Positions 1-7,005 of a stretch of DNA of 15,340 bases are shown here, piece after piece. The notes beneath the pieces are model-generated. The model saw nothing but the letters and a program-made list of their open reading frames with translations. It was not told where the DNA came from and ran no database searches. Numbering within the stretch: position 1 is the first letter of the stretch; every line of letters begins with the position of its first letter. The DNA comes from Paraktedonobacter sp035294465. GTDB taxonomy: Bacteria; Chloroflexota; Ktedonobacteria; Ktedonobacterales; Ktedonobacteraceae. The position numbers and the translations under genes are program-made. The stretch spans positions 1 to 15,340 of the forward strand of contig DATGKW010000163.1 of the NCBI GenBank assembly GCA_035294465.1. The letters run 5' to 3'.

Positions 1-1364
1 AGCAGCATGCTGGCGTTGAAGATCGAGGAGTAGGTGCCGCTGAAGATACCGATCAGCAGGGCAAACGTGAAGACACGCGTGCTGTCTCCGCCGAAGAGCG
101 TCAGCGCGCTCAGAGTGAAGAGCACGGTCAGGGAGGTATTCAGTGAACGTGACATGGTCTGCACCAGACTGGCGTTCACAATCTGCTCAAACGTTTCCGA
201 AGAGCGGCGCTGCATGTTTTCGCGAATGCGGTCAAACACCACGATAGTATCGTGTACCGAGAAGCCAACCACCGTCAGCAGCGCAGTGACAAACAGCGAG
301 TCGATCTGGATGTGCAGCGTCCAGCCCAGGATCGAGAAGACGCCCATGACAACCAGCACGTCGTGCAGCAGAGCGATAATCGCGCAGGCACCGTAGCGCC
401 AGGGCTTCTGCACCTTGCGGAACGCGAACCAGATGTAGAGCAGAATCAGGGCTGAGGCCGCCACAACCGCGAGGATCGAGTTGCGGATCGTCGCGCTCGC
501 CACCGCCGCGCCGACCGTCGTATTGCTCATCGTGTACAGGTAGTTGCCAGTCTTGTTCAAAATCAGCGACTTAATCTGGCGCTCCACTGTGATAGTGGTC
601 TGAGAGGTCGTCAGAATATTGATCGTGCTTGTTGTCTGGCCTATCTTGATCGCGTCAATCTTCAACTGAATCGTCCCCGCCGAGCTGGATGACGATGGCG
701 TGCTCGTCGGCGTGGCTGTAGGCGTAGCACCGGCTTTCGGCGTGGCTGTGGGTGTCGCGGTAGCCTTTGGTGTCGCAGTAGCCTTTGGCGTGGCCGTAGG
801 TGTCGGCGTGATTGCTGGCGAGACCGATGACGGCGACGAAGACGAGCTTTGGGACGCCGGATTTGCCGCTTTTGGCAGCGTTTTCAGGGCGCTGGTAATA
901 GTGCTCTCTTTAATAGTCGTCGTTTTACTGGTGATGGTCACGACCGTCACCGTGGTCGTCTTGCCGTTCGAGCCGGTAATCTGCAACGGATCGAACGTCA
1001 CCGTCGCGCCGCTAATAGCTTTTTTTAGATCATTGCTGATCGTATTTTCTACGCTATTATCGGTGCTGTTGTTCAGATTAATATTGGTGTTCAGACGTAC
1101 CCAGGCATAGTGGTTGGCCGGAACGCTGGTATCGTTGCCGAGAGTGACCTGAACATCTTTCAGATTAAGCTGATCCAGCAGGTTGGTGATCTGCTGCGTA
1201 CTGGTCAGATTGGCGCTGCTAGACGGGCGAAACTCCAGCGAGCTGCCGCCGGCGAAATCGATGCCAACGTCGAAATGCATAAAGATCATCGAAATGACGC
1301 CGGGCACAATCACGGCCAGCGAAATGAGCAGGAACAGGTAGCGTTTACTTACGAGATTAAACAC
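1..1364 (-). CDS. secF: Protein translocase subunit SecF (3' end cut by window edge)
   Basis: SecF pairs with SecD in the membrane and uses the proton-motive force to help complete protein export through SecYEG. Seen: 454 codons, no stop before the window edge. TM1 is at about residues 8-28, followed by the SecF GIDFAGGSSLEF motif at 34-45. The C-terminal TM bundle starts near 287 and holds GFSVHDTIVVFDRIREN at 366-382 and GTYSSIF at 442-448, so only the last few tens of residues are missing. The start is GTG at 1364, inside the secD stop region (8-bp overlap), with AGGAG 6 bases upstream (1371-1375), which suggests translational coupling. Odd: E. coli SecF has about 320 residues. This one is longer because its extracytoplasmic P1 region (about 29-285) carries a Ser/Thr/Pro/Ala-rich stretch at 160-227 and what looks like a duplicated segment. 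Confidence 0.95.
   Translation of the reverse strand, partial: MFNLVSKRYLFLLISLAVIVPGVISMIFMHFDVGIDFAGGSSLEFRPSSSANLTSTQQITNLLDQLNLKDVQVTLGNDTSVPANHYAWVRLNTNINLNNSTDNSVENTISNDLKKAISGATVTFDPLQITGSNGKTTTVTVVTITSKTTTIKESTITSALKTLPKAANPASQSSSSSPSSVSPAITPTPTATPKATATPKATATPTATPKAGATPTATPTSTPSSSSSAGTIQLKIDAIKIGQTTSTINILTTSQTTITVERQIKSLILNKTGNYLYTMSNTTVGAAVASATIRNSILAVVAASALILLYIWFAFRKVQKPWRYGACAIIALLHDVLVVMGVFSILGWTLHIQIDSLFVTALLTVVGFSVHDTIVVFDRIRENMQRRSSETFEQIVNASLVQTMSRSLNTSLTVLFTLSALTLFGGDSTRVFTFALLIGIFSGTYSSIFNASML
699..812 (-). repeat. Thr/Pro/Ala low-complexity coding repeat inside secF
   Basis: Residues 185-222 of SecF are built from short ATPTATPKA-like units, followed by a run of Ser. At DNA level this is an imperfect 6- to 12-bp tandem repeat, read on the plus strand as variants of ggcgtggctgta and gtagcctttggcgtc. 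The resulting peptide should be extended and flexible, lying outside the membrane. Such repeats change length easily by slippage, so unit number may vary between strains. Confidence 0.85.
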
Positions 1365-2793
1365 GGCTCTCTCCTCTCACAAGATTACCTTCCACACTAG
1401 CGCTATTGCGCCGCGCCAGGTTGGAGGAAGCCGCGGCTACGGCTTCTCTGGGCAGTCCAAAGAACCACGGATGGTTGATCACGCCGGTGGGCACCAGGAG
1501 GTTCAAGAAGGTCCGTGTCACCACCACAGCGGTAAACAGACTGATCAGAACACCCAGGAAGAGCGTAGTGGCAAAGCCGACAATCATCGTCGCGCCAAAG
1601 TTGCTCCCGAAGAAGTAGAGCACGGCGCAGGTCATCATAGTTGAGGCATTTGAGTCGCGGATCGACGGCCAGGCGCGTTTCCAGCCAATATCGATGGCCG
1701 AAGCCAGCAGCCTGCCGGCCCGCAGCTCCTCCTTGATGCGTTCAAAAATCAGCACATTGGCGTCTACGGCCATACCGACCGAGAGAATGAAACCCGCGAT
1801 ACCTGCCAGCGAGAGCGTAAACGCGCCTACCTTAAAAATGGCGAGAGTCACGCCCGCGTAGAGCAACAGAGCCACGTCGGCCAGCAGGCCCGGCAGGCGA
1901 TAGAAGAGCATCATAAAAAGCATGACGATGATCAGGCCGGTCACACCTGCGAACAGGCTCTTCTGGAGCGAGTCTACGCCAAGCGTCGCGCCAATCGTCT
2001 GCTGGCTCGCCACTGTAAACCCGACCGGCAGCGCGCCATATTTCAGCAGGCTCACAATGCTCTGCGCTTCCTCCGGAGTAAACTGGCCGGTGATCTCACC
2101 GGGGCCATTGATGCCGCTCTGAATTACCGCCGACTGGATCACCTTGCGGTCGAGTGTGACCGTCAGGTAGGAGCCGACGTTACTCTCGGTGAAAGTGTAG
2201 AACTTCGAGATTGCGGATCCCTGCATGGCGAAGTTGATATCAGGTCGCCCGGCCTCGTCTGTGCCTACAGAGATTGAGCTGGGGTTCAGGTCTTTACCGG
2301 TGAACAGCGGCTTGCCGCCAGCGTTGTACTGGGTATACTGGCTGGGATCAAACGTAGTGCCCTCTGTTAACTGGCTGGAGCCTGTATTCCAGAACTCCAG
2401 AATGCCGCTATTGGTGATCGACTGGATGGCCGCTTGCTGGTCGCCGCTGTTCAGACCGGGCAACTCAACCAGCAGGCCCGGCAGGCCGTTCACCGTCTGC
2501 TGACGAATGGTGGCATCGGTCACACCCAGGCCGCCGCTCACGCGCTCTGCGATCTGGCCCTCAGCAGTCGCAACGCTCGCCGCCAGATCCGACTGGCTCA
2601 TATTGCCATAGCCGGTCGGCGCGAGCTGCACGCTGATGCCACCCTGGAGATCGAGGCCCTCCTGGAATTGCAAGGAGGTATTGATGCCCAGGAACGGAAT
2701 ATGCACCCCGGGGTTATTGGGCCACAGAACATAGCCCGCGGCCGCTGCCAGGAGGATGATTAAGAAGAGGAGTAAAGGTGTTCCTCGACGCAT
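1357..2793 (-). CDS. secD: Protein translocase subunit SecD
   Basis: SecD is the larger partner of SecF in the proton-driven export accessory complex. Seen: 478 residues. TM1 is at about 5-24, followed by the SecD hallmark GLDLQGGISVQL at 46-57, a large extracytoplasmic region, then a TM bundle from about 278. The bundle holds GMAVDANVLIFERIKEELRAG at 340-360. D344 is in the position of the conserved membrane Asp tied to proton flow in this family (inference by motif). The length is normal for a SecD separate from SecF. ATG at 2793 has GAGGGG about 11 bases upstream (2805-2810). The gene is first in a secD-secF operon; its stop codon overlaps the secF start. A candidate extended -10 promoter lies at 2865-2873. 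Confidence 0.96.
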   Translation of the reverse strand: MRRGTPLLLFLIILLAAAAGYVLWPNNPGVHIPFLGINTSLQFQEGLDLQGGISVQLAPTGYGNMSQSDLAASVATAEGQIAERVSGGLGVTDATIRQQTVNGLPGLLVELPGLNSGDQQAAIQSITNSGILEFWNTGSSQLTEGTTFDPSQYTQYNAGGKPLFTGKDLNPSSISVGTDEAGRPDINFAMQGSAISKFYTFTESNVGSYLTVTLDRKVIQSAVIQSGINGPGEITGQFTPEEAQSIVSLLKYGALPVGFTVASQQTIGATLGVDSLQKSLFAGVTGLIIVMLFMMLFYRLPGLLADVALLLYAGVTLAIFKVGAFTLSLAGIAGFILSVGMAVDANVLIFERIKEELRAGRLLASAIDIGWKRAWPSIRDSNASTMMTCAVLYFFGSNFGATMIVGFATTLFLGVLISLFTAVVVTRTFLNLLVPTGVINHPWFFGLPREAVAAASSNLARRNSASVEGNLVRGESRV

Positions 2794-2864
2794 AGGTGTT
2801 GTTTCCCCTCACTAAATATCTCTATTGAGACATAGGTTCCATGATTGCGCTGATATTTGCACGC

Positions 2865-2873
2865 AGTATAACA
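2865..2873 (-). promoter_or_regulatory. Candidate extended -10 promoter for secD-secF
   Basis: On the minus strand the sequence reads TGTTATACT, an extended -10 (TGnTATACT), about 70 bases upstream of the secD start. No good -35 is seen, as expected for extended -10 promoters. The 11-mer TATGTTATACT recurs exactly upstream of obg on the plus strand. Confidence 0.5.
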
Positions 2874-2894
2874 TAGTTGCCTTTGCTTGCCTAT

Positions 2895-2983
2895 CCCGGT
2901 TTCGTTTGCCGGGCTTTCTCCATGACGAAAGTCATGGAGCCAGACAGGTCCCTCGGCACTCCCTTCTTTCCCGAAGAATCGGG
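2895..2983. other. Cluster of three hairpins upstream of secD
   Basis: Three inverted repeats sit within 89 bp: arms 2895-2899/2909-2913 (5 bp), arms 2918-2926/2931-2939 (perfect 9 bp, loop GAAA on the plus strand), and arms 2970-2974/2979-2983 (5 bp, loop AGAA). No T-run follows the first two. After the third, the plus strand reads TATCTTTGTGTTT. They lie upstream of the candidate secD promoter, so they would be in the secDF leader only if a further promoter lies beyond 2983. I recognise no RNA family. Confidence 0.4.
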
Positions 2984-3072
2984 TATCTTTGTGTTTAGCA
3001 TACATAATGCGAACGAGCGCTTTGAAGTTTCGCTCAACACAGAATGGCTGAAACGTGATTGGGCTTCTTCCC

Positions 3073-3102
3073 TTGACAAGAGAAATAGCAATATGCTATT
3101 AT
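3073..3102 (+). promoter_or_regulatory. Sigma-A type promoter for the ABC exporter operon
   Basis: Perfect -35 TTGACA at 3073-3078, an 18-bp spacer, and -10 TATTAT at 3097-3102, on the plus strand. It would give a leader of about 275 bases before the ATPase start, or about 60 bases before the small ORF at 3168. The spacer is filled by an inverted repeat, so the promoter is probably repressed by a DNA-binding protein. Confidence 0.7.
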
Positions 3103-3126
3103 CTATATAACTGATTGCTATATAAC
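3084..3126. promoter_or_regulatory. Candidate operator: inverted repeat plus direct repeats
   Basis: AATAGCA (3084-3090) and TGCTATT (3094-3100) form a perfect 7-bp inverted repeat around ATA, between the -35 and -10 and running into the -10. Just downstream, CTATATAAC occurs twice in direct orientation (3103-3111 and 3118-3126, 15 bp apart). The hexamer TGCTAT recurs at 3117-3122. A dimeric repressor bound here would block RNA polymerase. No regulator gene is seen in the window. Confidence 0.5.
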
Positions 3127-3167
3127 GGTCACCTTTCCCAGACGAGAAACGGAGGGGAGTCTGAACG

Positions 3168-3275
3168 ATGGCCGTCTGGATGAGCAAAGGAGAAAAGGAC
3201 TATGAGAGAGGCTTGAGAGAAGCCAATCGAAGATCATTGTGGCAATTGGTTTCGGGCAGAGTAGGCCGTTTATAA
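3168..3275 (+). CDS. Possible 35-residue protein ahead of the ABC exporter
   Basis: A short frame starts at ATG 3168 with a purine-rich GGAGGGGAG (3151-3159) 8 bases upstream and ends at TAA 3273-3275, followed at once by a second TAA. The peptide begins MAVWMSKGEKDYERGLREAN and ends in GRVGRL. It is highly charged, with an amphipathic look and no membrane segment. It lies about 60 bp downstream of the operator-promoter and 110 bp before the ATPase. It could be a small protein, a leader peptide, the decayed start of a longer gene, or chance. I recognise no family; the ribosome-binding site is the best support. Confidence 0.35.
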   Translation: MAVWMSKGEKDYERGLREANRRSLWQLVSGRVGRL

Positions 3276-3385
3276 TAAAAGGGAACGGTGTTTGCGCTCG
3301 GAACCTTTGCTGGCGGGCGGGCGTAGAAAAGAAGACAAAAACTCTCATTTATGTTGTGACTCGATTTCAGAAAATGGAGATGTGA

Positions 3386-4138
3386 ATGGAAGAAAATACG
3401 ATAGTGGAGCAGCAGCGAGCGGTCGCCACGCAAAGCTCCGAACGTCGCGTGGTCATGGATGTCCGTGAAATTACGAAAGTGCTTCCGCTTGGGCGTGAAC
3501 ATATCGATATACTCAAGGGCATCAGCTTCGCCATCACCAGCGGCGAATTCATCTCGATTGTTGGTCCCTCAGGCTCTGGCAAGAGCACGCTGCTGGGCAT
3601 TATCGCCGGACTGGACAATCCCACCACCGGCCAGGTGTTCATTGATGGAGTGGATATTACCAGGATGAGCGAGGGCAAACTGGCTGCGGTACGCAATAAC
3701 AAAATCGGCATGGTCTTCCAGGCGTTCAACCTCATCCCCACGCTAACCGCGCAGGAGAATGTTGAGGTGCCGCTCTACGTAGGCAAGCACAAGGGATCGC
3801 CTTCGGCGCGGGCGCAGGAGCTGCTTGGCCTGGTCGGTCTCTCCCATCGTCTCAATCACCGGCCCAACCAGCTCTCAGGCGGCGAGCAGCAGCGCGTGGC
3901 AATCGCCAGGGCGCTGGCTACCGATCCGGCCTTTGTGATCGCCGACGAGCCAACCGGCAACCTGGACGCGGCCAACGGCGAAAACGTGCTCAAGCTGATC
4001 GCCTACCTGCGCGAGCAGACCGGTAAAACCTTTATCATCGCCACGCATGATCCCGTCGTGGCTTCGCACGCCGACCGCGCCATTCGCATCATCGATGGCA
4101 GGATCGCAGCGATTGAAGACGTCCGTAGAAGTTCGTAA
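3386..4138 (+). CDS. ABC transporter ATP-binding protein, MacB/LolD type
   Basis: This is the ATPase that powers the permease encoded just downstream. Seen in 250 residues: Walker A GPSGSGKS 60-67, Q-loop FQ 111-112, signature LSGGEQQR 163-170, Walker B FVIADEP 183-189 with catalytic E188, D-loop GNLD 191-194 and H-loop H221. These motifs and the partner type place it with the MacB/LolD/FtsE-like exporters, cytoplasmic and bound to the membrane partner. The start ATG 3386 has GGAGA 5 bases upstream. About 23 N-terminal residues rich in Glu, Gln and Arg precede the conserved core. The stop is 12 bp before the permease start, so the two are one operon, probably run from the promoter at 3073-3102. 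The substrate cannot be told from the ATPase. Confidence 0.95.
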   Translation: MEENTIVEQQRAVATQSSERRVVMDVREITKVLPLGREHIDILKGISFAITSGEFISIVGPSGSGKSTLLGIIAGLDNPTTGQVFIDGVDITRMSEGKLAAVRNNKIGMVFQAFNLIPTLTAQENVEVPLYVGKHKGSPSARAQELLGLVGLSHRLNHRPNQLSGGEQQRVAIARALATDPAFVIADEPTGNLDAANGENVLKLIAYLREQTGKTFIIATHDPVVASHADRAIRIIDGRIAAIEDVRRSS

Positions 4139-4150
4139 AGGAAACGCGCA

Positions 4151-6907
4151 ATGAAAACGTCGATGTACTTCAACTACACCTCGCGTTCGCTCTTGCGCGG
4201 AGGGCAGCGCACCGTGCTGGCCTTCTTCTGCGTTGGCGTTGGCGTGATGGCTATCGTAGCGCTGCAGCTGGTAGGGCTGATGGTCAATAACGCTCTGACT
4301 GCCAATGTGCGCGATGCCAATGGAGGCGATATCAATGTCTCCTCTGGCGTAGGCTCCAGGGCCTTTACGCAGAGCGACCTCAACTACTTCGCGGGGTTGA
4401 AAAGGAACGGGACGATTACCAACTATACCGCCCTGAATCGCCTGACCGGCACGTTTAGTAACACGCTGAGCGCAACCAATAGTTTTGCCGTGCTGCTGGT
4501 CGATCCGGCCACGTTCCCCATCGTGACGCCTCCTACTTTTACCGCGCCCTCGAACGGCAGCATTGCTTCGCTGCTCACCGGCAACAGCGCGATTATCGAT
4601 CAGCAGGTTGCCAGCACGTATCATAAGCAGGTGGGCGACACGCTGAGGATCCATATTACCCTGAGCCAGCAGAACGCCCAGCTCCTCACGGTCAAAGTTG
4701 CGGGAATCGTGACCGACACGGGAGTGCTGGCGCAAGAATCAGGCGTGATACTGGTCTCGCAGGCATATTACTACCAGACCTTTCCTCAAACGCCTCAAGT
4801 CTTCACCTCGATTGATATTACAACGGCCAATCAAGCAAAGACCGATGCCGCAGTGAAGCAGATTGAAAATCAATACCCGCTGGCAACAGTGCAAACCGCC
4901 TCTGATGCGCTGAAAACCGTCCAGAGCGAGAGTAATACCATCGATGAATTTCTTGAGATTGCCGGTTTGCTGGCCCTGCTGATCGGCGGTGTGGGCATCG
5001 TCAATACCATGCAGGTGCTTCTCTCGCGCCGCAGGGTCGAGATCGCTATGCTCAAAACCACCGGCTACCGGCGCTTCGATCTCTACCTGCTCTTTGGCCT
5101 GGAGGCTGGCATGCTTGGTCTGGTTGGTGGCGCGCTTGGCTCTGCCGCAGCGATTGGGGTGAGCTACCTGGTGCGCAATCTGGTGGAGCAGGTTTTCAGC
5201 CTGAATATTCCTTTCCTGCTCAACTGGACCATCATCGGTGGCGGCGTCCTGATCGGCCTGGCTACGGCGCTGATCTTTGGCCTGATGCCCATTGTGCAGT
5301 CGGCCAATATTCGCCCGTTAAGCGTGATTCGTGAATTGCCAGAGAGCAATCGCGCGGGCAGCATTGGCCTTACCATTCTACTCCTGCTGATCCTCTCGGT
5401 GTTGTTCTGCGTCATGTCGGCGATCATTCTGAACAACATTGGCCTGGCCATCGGGGCCGTCTATGGCTCGTTCGTGTTCCTGCTCATTCTGAGTGGCTTC
5501 TTTACCCTGGTGGCGCTGCTGGTCAGCCTCTTGCCCGTGCCGGAGCGCTTTAATTTCGGGTTTATCGGGCTGATCATCGGCTGCGGCATCGTTTCTGGCC
5601 TGATCTCGCTGGTTCTGCCGGCCTTCGGCTACCTCCTGCTGGCCCTGACCGTTGTTGGCTTCCTGATCGTTTTCATGCCGCGCACATGGAAGTCGAACAC
5701 GAAGATGGCGCTGCGCAACATCGGTCGCCAGCGTGCGCGCACTACGACAACGCTGCTGGCGCTCTTTGTGGGCATCTTCACTATCGGCCTGATTCTCGTG
5801 CTCGGCCAGAATGTGCGCGACCTGATTAACAACAGCCTCTCGAATCTGCTGACCTATAACATCATTACCTCGGCCAGCGGGTCCGATGCCGCCAGGCTAG
5901 AGGCGCAAATCAACACAGTGCCCGGCGTACAGAAGTCGGTGCAGCGCTACACCGCCTCAATGGCTCCCATCGCGATCAATGGGCAGCCACTCGGAGATAT
6001 CCTGCGCGGCACGCCACAGTATCCGAGCGCTGGTAATCTGGGGCGGCTGGGTGTGTTGAGTCTGCTGAGCAGCATGCAGGGCTACGACGTGGCGAGCGGC
6101 TCGGTGCCGGACCCGAATAGTATCAGCATCATAGCCGGCAGTAACCTGCAAGCCAGTGATGCCAACACCAATGATATACTGGTTCCCTATTCGCTTACCG
6201 ACCTCGCGCCGCTCAAAGGCAAGCTTGGCGTGGGCAGTACGATTACTGTAACCAGCATGGATGGGAAAAGCACAGTGACGCTCAAAGTAGTAGGCATTTA
6301 CAGGCAAAAGGGCTTTGATCTTTCGTCGGGAACTATCGTAGGCGTCAAGGGCACGGTCGCGGCGCTCAGCCCAGGCGGCGTGATCCAGTCGCTTTTCTAC
6401 ATCAAAGTCGATACCTCTAAGGTGAACCAGGCCCTGGCGAAGATTGCCCAGATCGCGCCTACCTCTGAATCATTCAGTCTGGCCAATATCGGCGATTTTA
6501 TCGATCAGTACCTCAACGACTTCATTCTGGTGCTGGTCACGATTGCCAGCCTCTCGCTGCTAGCTGGGGTGATCATCATCGCCAACGCCGTAGCGCTGGC
6601 CATGCTGGAACGCCGGCGTGAGCTGGGTATTCTCAAATCCGTGGGGTATACCAGCAGCACGGTGCTGGGCGAAGTGTTGATTGAAAACGCTGTGATCGGT
6701 GGCCTGGGTGCTCTGCTGGCGATGCTGCTGGTCACGTTTGTCACCAGCCTGCTGGGCCAATTAGTCTTCAAGTCCAACTTCTCGGTCAATGGCCTGGTCG
6801 AGATTGGCCTGATCCTCGGCTCTGCCCTGCTGGCGATGCTCACGGCCATGCTGGTAGCCTGGGGTTCTGTGCGCGTGCGCCCGCTGGCCGTGCTGCGCTA
6901 CGAATGA
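4151..6907 (+). CDS. ABC transporter permease with two FtsX domains
   Basis: Membrane partner of the preceding ATPase. Seen in 918 residues: TM1 at about 21-43, a first extracytoplasmic domain 44-265 of MacB periplasmic type, and a first FtsX-type TM block about 268-382. Then come roughly four to five central TM segments (404-553), a second extracytoplasmic domain 555-785, and a C-terminal FtsX block 788-905. The two FtsX blocks are visibly related: SRRRVEIAMLKTTGYRRFDL (292-311) matches ERRRELGILKSVGYTSSTVL (820-839). Both halves therefore sit in one chain, unlike MacB, which dimerises. The start ATG 4151 has AAAGGAAA (4137-4144) about 6 bases upstream, overlapping the ATPase stop. Related systems export lipoproteins, lipids, peptides or macrolides; the cargo here is unknown. 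Confidence 0.93.
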   Translation: MKTSMYFNYTSRSLLRGGQRTVLAFFCVGVGVMAIVALQLVGLMVNNALTANVRDANGGDINVSSGVGSRAFTQSDLNYFAGLKRNGTITNYTALNRLTGTFSNTLSATNSFAVLLVDPATFPIVTPPTFTAPSNGSIASLLTGNSAIIDQQVASTYHKQVGDTLRIHITLSQQNAQLLTVKVAGIVTDTGVLAQESGVILVSQAYYYQTFPQTPQVFTSIDITTANQAKTDAAVKQIENQYPLATVQTASDALKTVQSESNTIDEFLEIAGLLALLIGGVGIVNTMQVLLSRRRVEIAMLKTTGYRRFDLYLLFGLEAGMLGLVGGALGSAAAIGVSYLVRNLVEQVFSLNIPFLLNWTIIGGGVLIGLATALIFGLMPIVQSANIRPLSVIRELPESNRAGSIGLTILLLLILSVLFCVMSAIILNNIGLAIGAVYGSFVFLLILSGFFTLVALLVSLLPVPERFNFGFIGLIIGCGIVSGLISLVLPAFGYLLLALTVVGFLIVFMPRTWKSNTKMALRNIGRQRARTTTTLLALFVGIFTIGLILVLGQNVRDLINNSLSNLLTYNIITSASGSDAARLEAQINTVPGVQKSVQRYTASMAPIAINGQPLGDILRGTPQYPSAGNLGRLGVLSLLSSMQGYDVASGSVPDPNSISIIAGSNLQASDANTNDILVPYSLTDLAPLKGKLGVGSTITVTSMDGKSTVTLKVVGIYRQKGFDLSSGTIVGVKGTVAALSPGGVIQSLFYIKVDTSKVNQALAKIAQIAPTSESFSLANIGDFIDQYLNDFILVLVTIASLSLLAGVIIIANAVALAMLERRRELGILKSVGYTSSTVLGEVLIENAVIGGLGALLAMLLVTFVTSLLGQLVFKSNFSVNGLVEIGLILGSALLAMLTAMLVAWGSVRVRPLAVLRYE

Positions 6908-6927
6908 CCCCTTGATTGAGAAGGGAT

Positions 6928-6966
6928 GTTGCCCTTGAAAAGCGTCCCGTCCTTTTCACGGGCAAC
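6928..6966. terminator. Strong stem-loop between convergent genes
   Basis: Arms 6928-6942 and 6952-6966 pair over 15 positions with a single mismatch (T6935/C6959) around a 9-base loop. The hairpin lies 21 bp after the permease stop and about 40 bp from the stop of the opposing phosphodiesterase gene, so it can serve both strands. Neither side has a T-run, so it may act as a transcript-end stabiliser or a U-less terminator. A smaller CCCTT/AAGGG hairpin is just upstream (about 6909-6926). Confidence 0.6.
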
Positions 6967-7005
6967 AAACCTTCCCTATAGAATGCTCTTGAAGAGAGCG
7001 AGGAA

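Larger units (their letters stand above)
2794..3385. other. Divergent intergenic region, secD / ABC exporter
   Basis: 592 bp between two divergent operons. From secD outward it holds an extended -10 facing secD (2865-2873), three short hairpins (2895-2983), an AT-rich plus-strand promoter with an inverted repeat (3073-3126), a possible small gene (3168-3275), and the ribosome-binding site of the ABC ATPase (GGAGA, 3376-3380). An exact TATAAT at 3271-3276 is a possible second plus-strand -10, but no good -35 is seen at the right distance. Confidence 0.7.

Noticed and set aside
684..887. CRISPR-like or minisatellite array in secF
   Set aside because: The units are short, imperfect and keep the reading frame; no spacer structure is present.
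700..1110. Plus-strand frame rich in Gly-Val-Ala repeats
   Set aside because: It is the reverse reading of the Thr/Pro/Ala repeat in secF, whose frame has all SecF motifs.
2880..2990. SAM-I riboswitch-like strings on the minus strand (GAGGGA followed by GCCCGGCAA) upstream of secD
   Set aside because: The spacing is broken by a 9-bp hairpin, the later conserved SAM-I core and closing stem are not found, and secD is not a SAM-related gene.
2760..3005. 81-codon minus-strand frame overlapping the secD start
   Set aside because: It overlaps the secD coding start in another frame, covers hairpins and a promoter-like site, and resembles no family.
3246..3276. Second plus-strand promoter with exact TATAAT at 3271-3276
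   Set aside because: The nearest -35-like element (TTGGTT) is 19 bp away and matches poorly; the TATAAT overlaps the end of the small ORF. Left as a remark only.
3875..4735. Minus-strand frame of 286 codons across the ABC ATPase and permease junction
   Set aside because: It is antisense to two clearly recognised genes; it reflects codon bias and has no recognisable motif.
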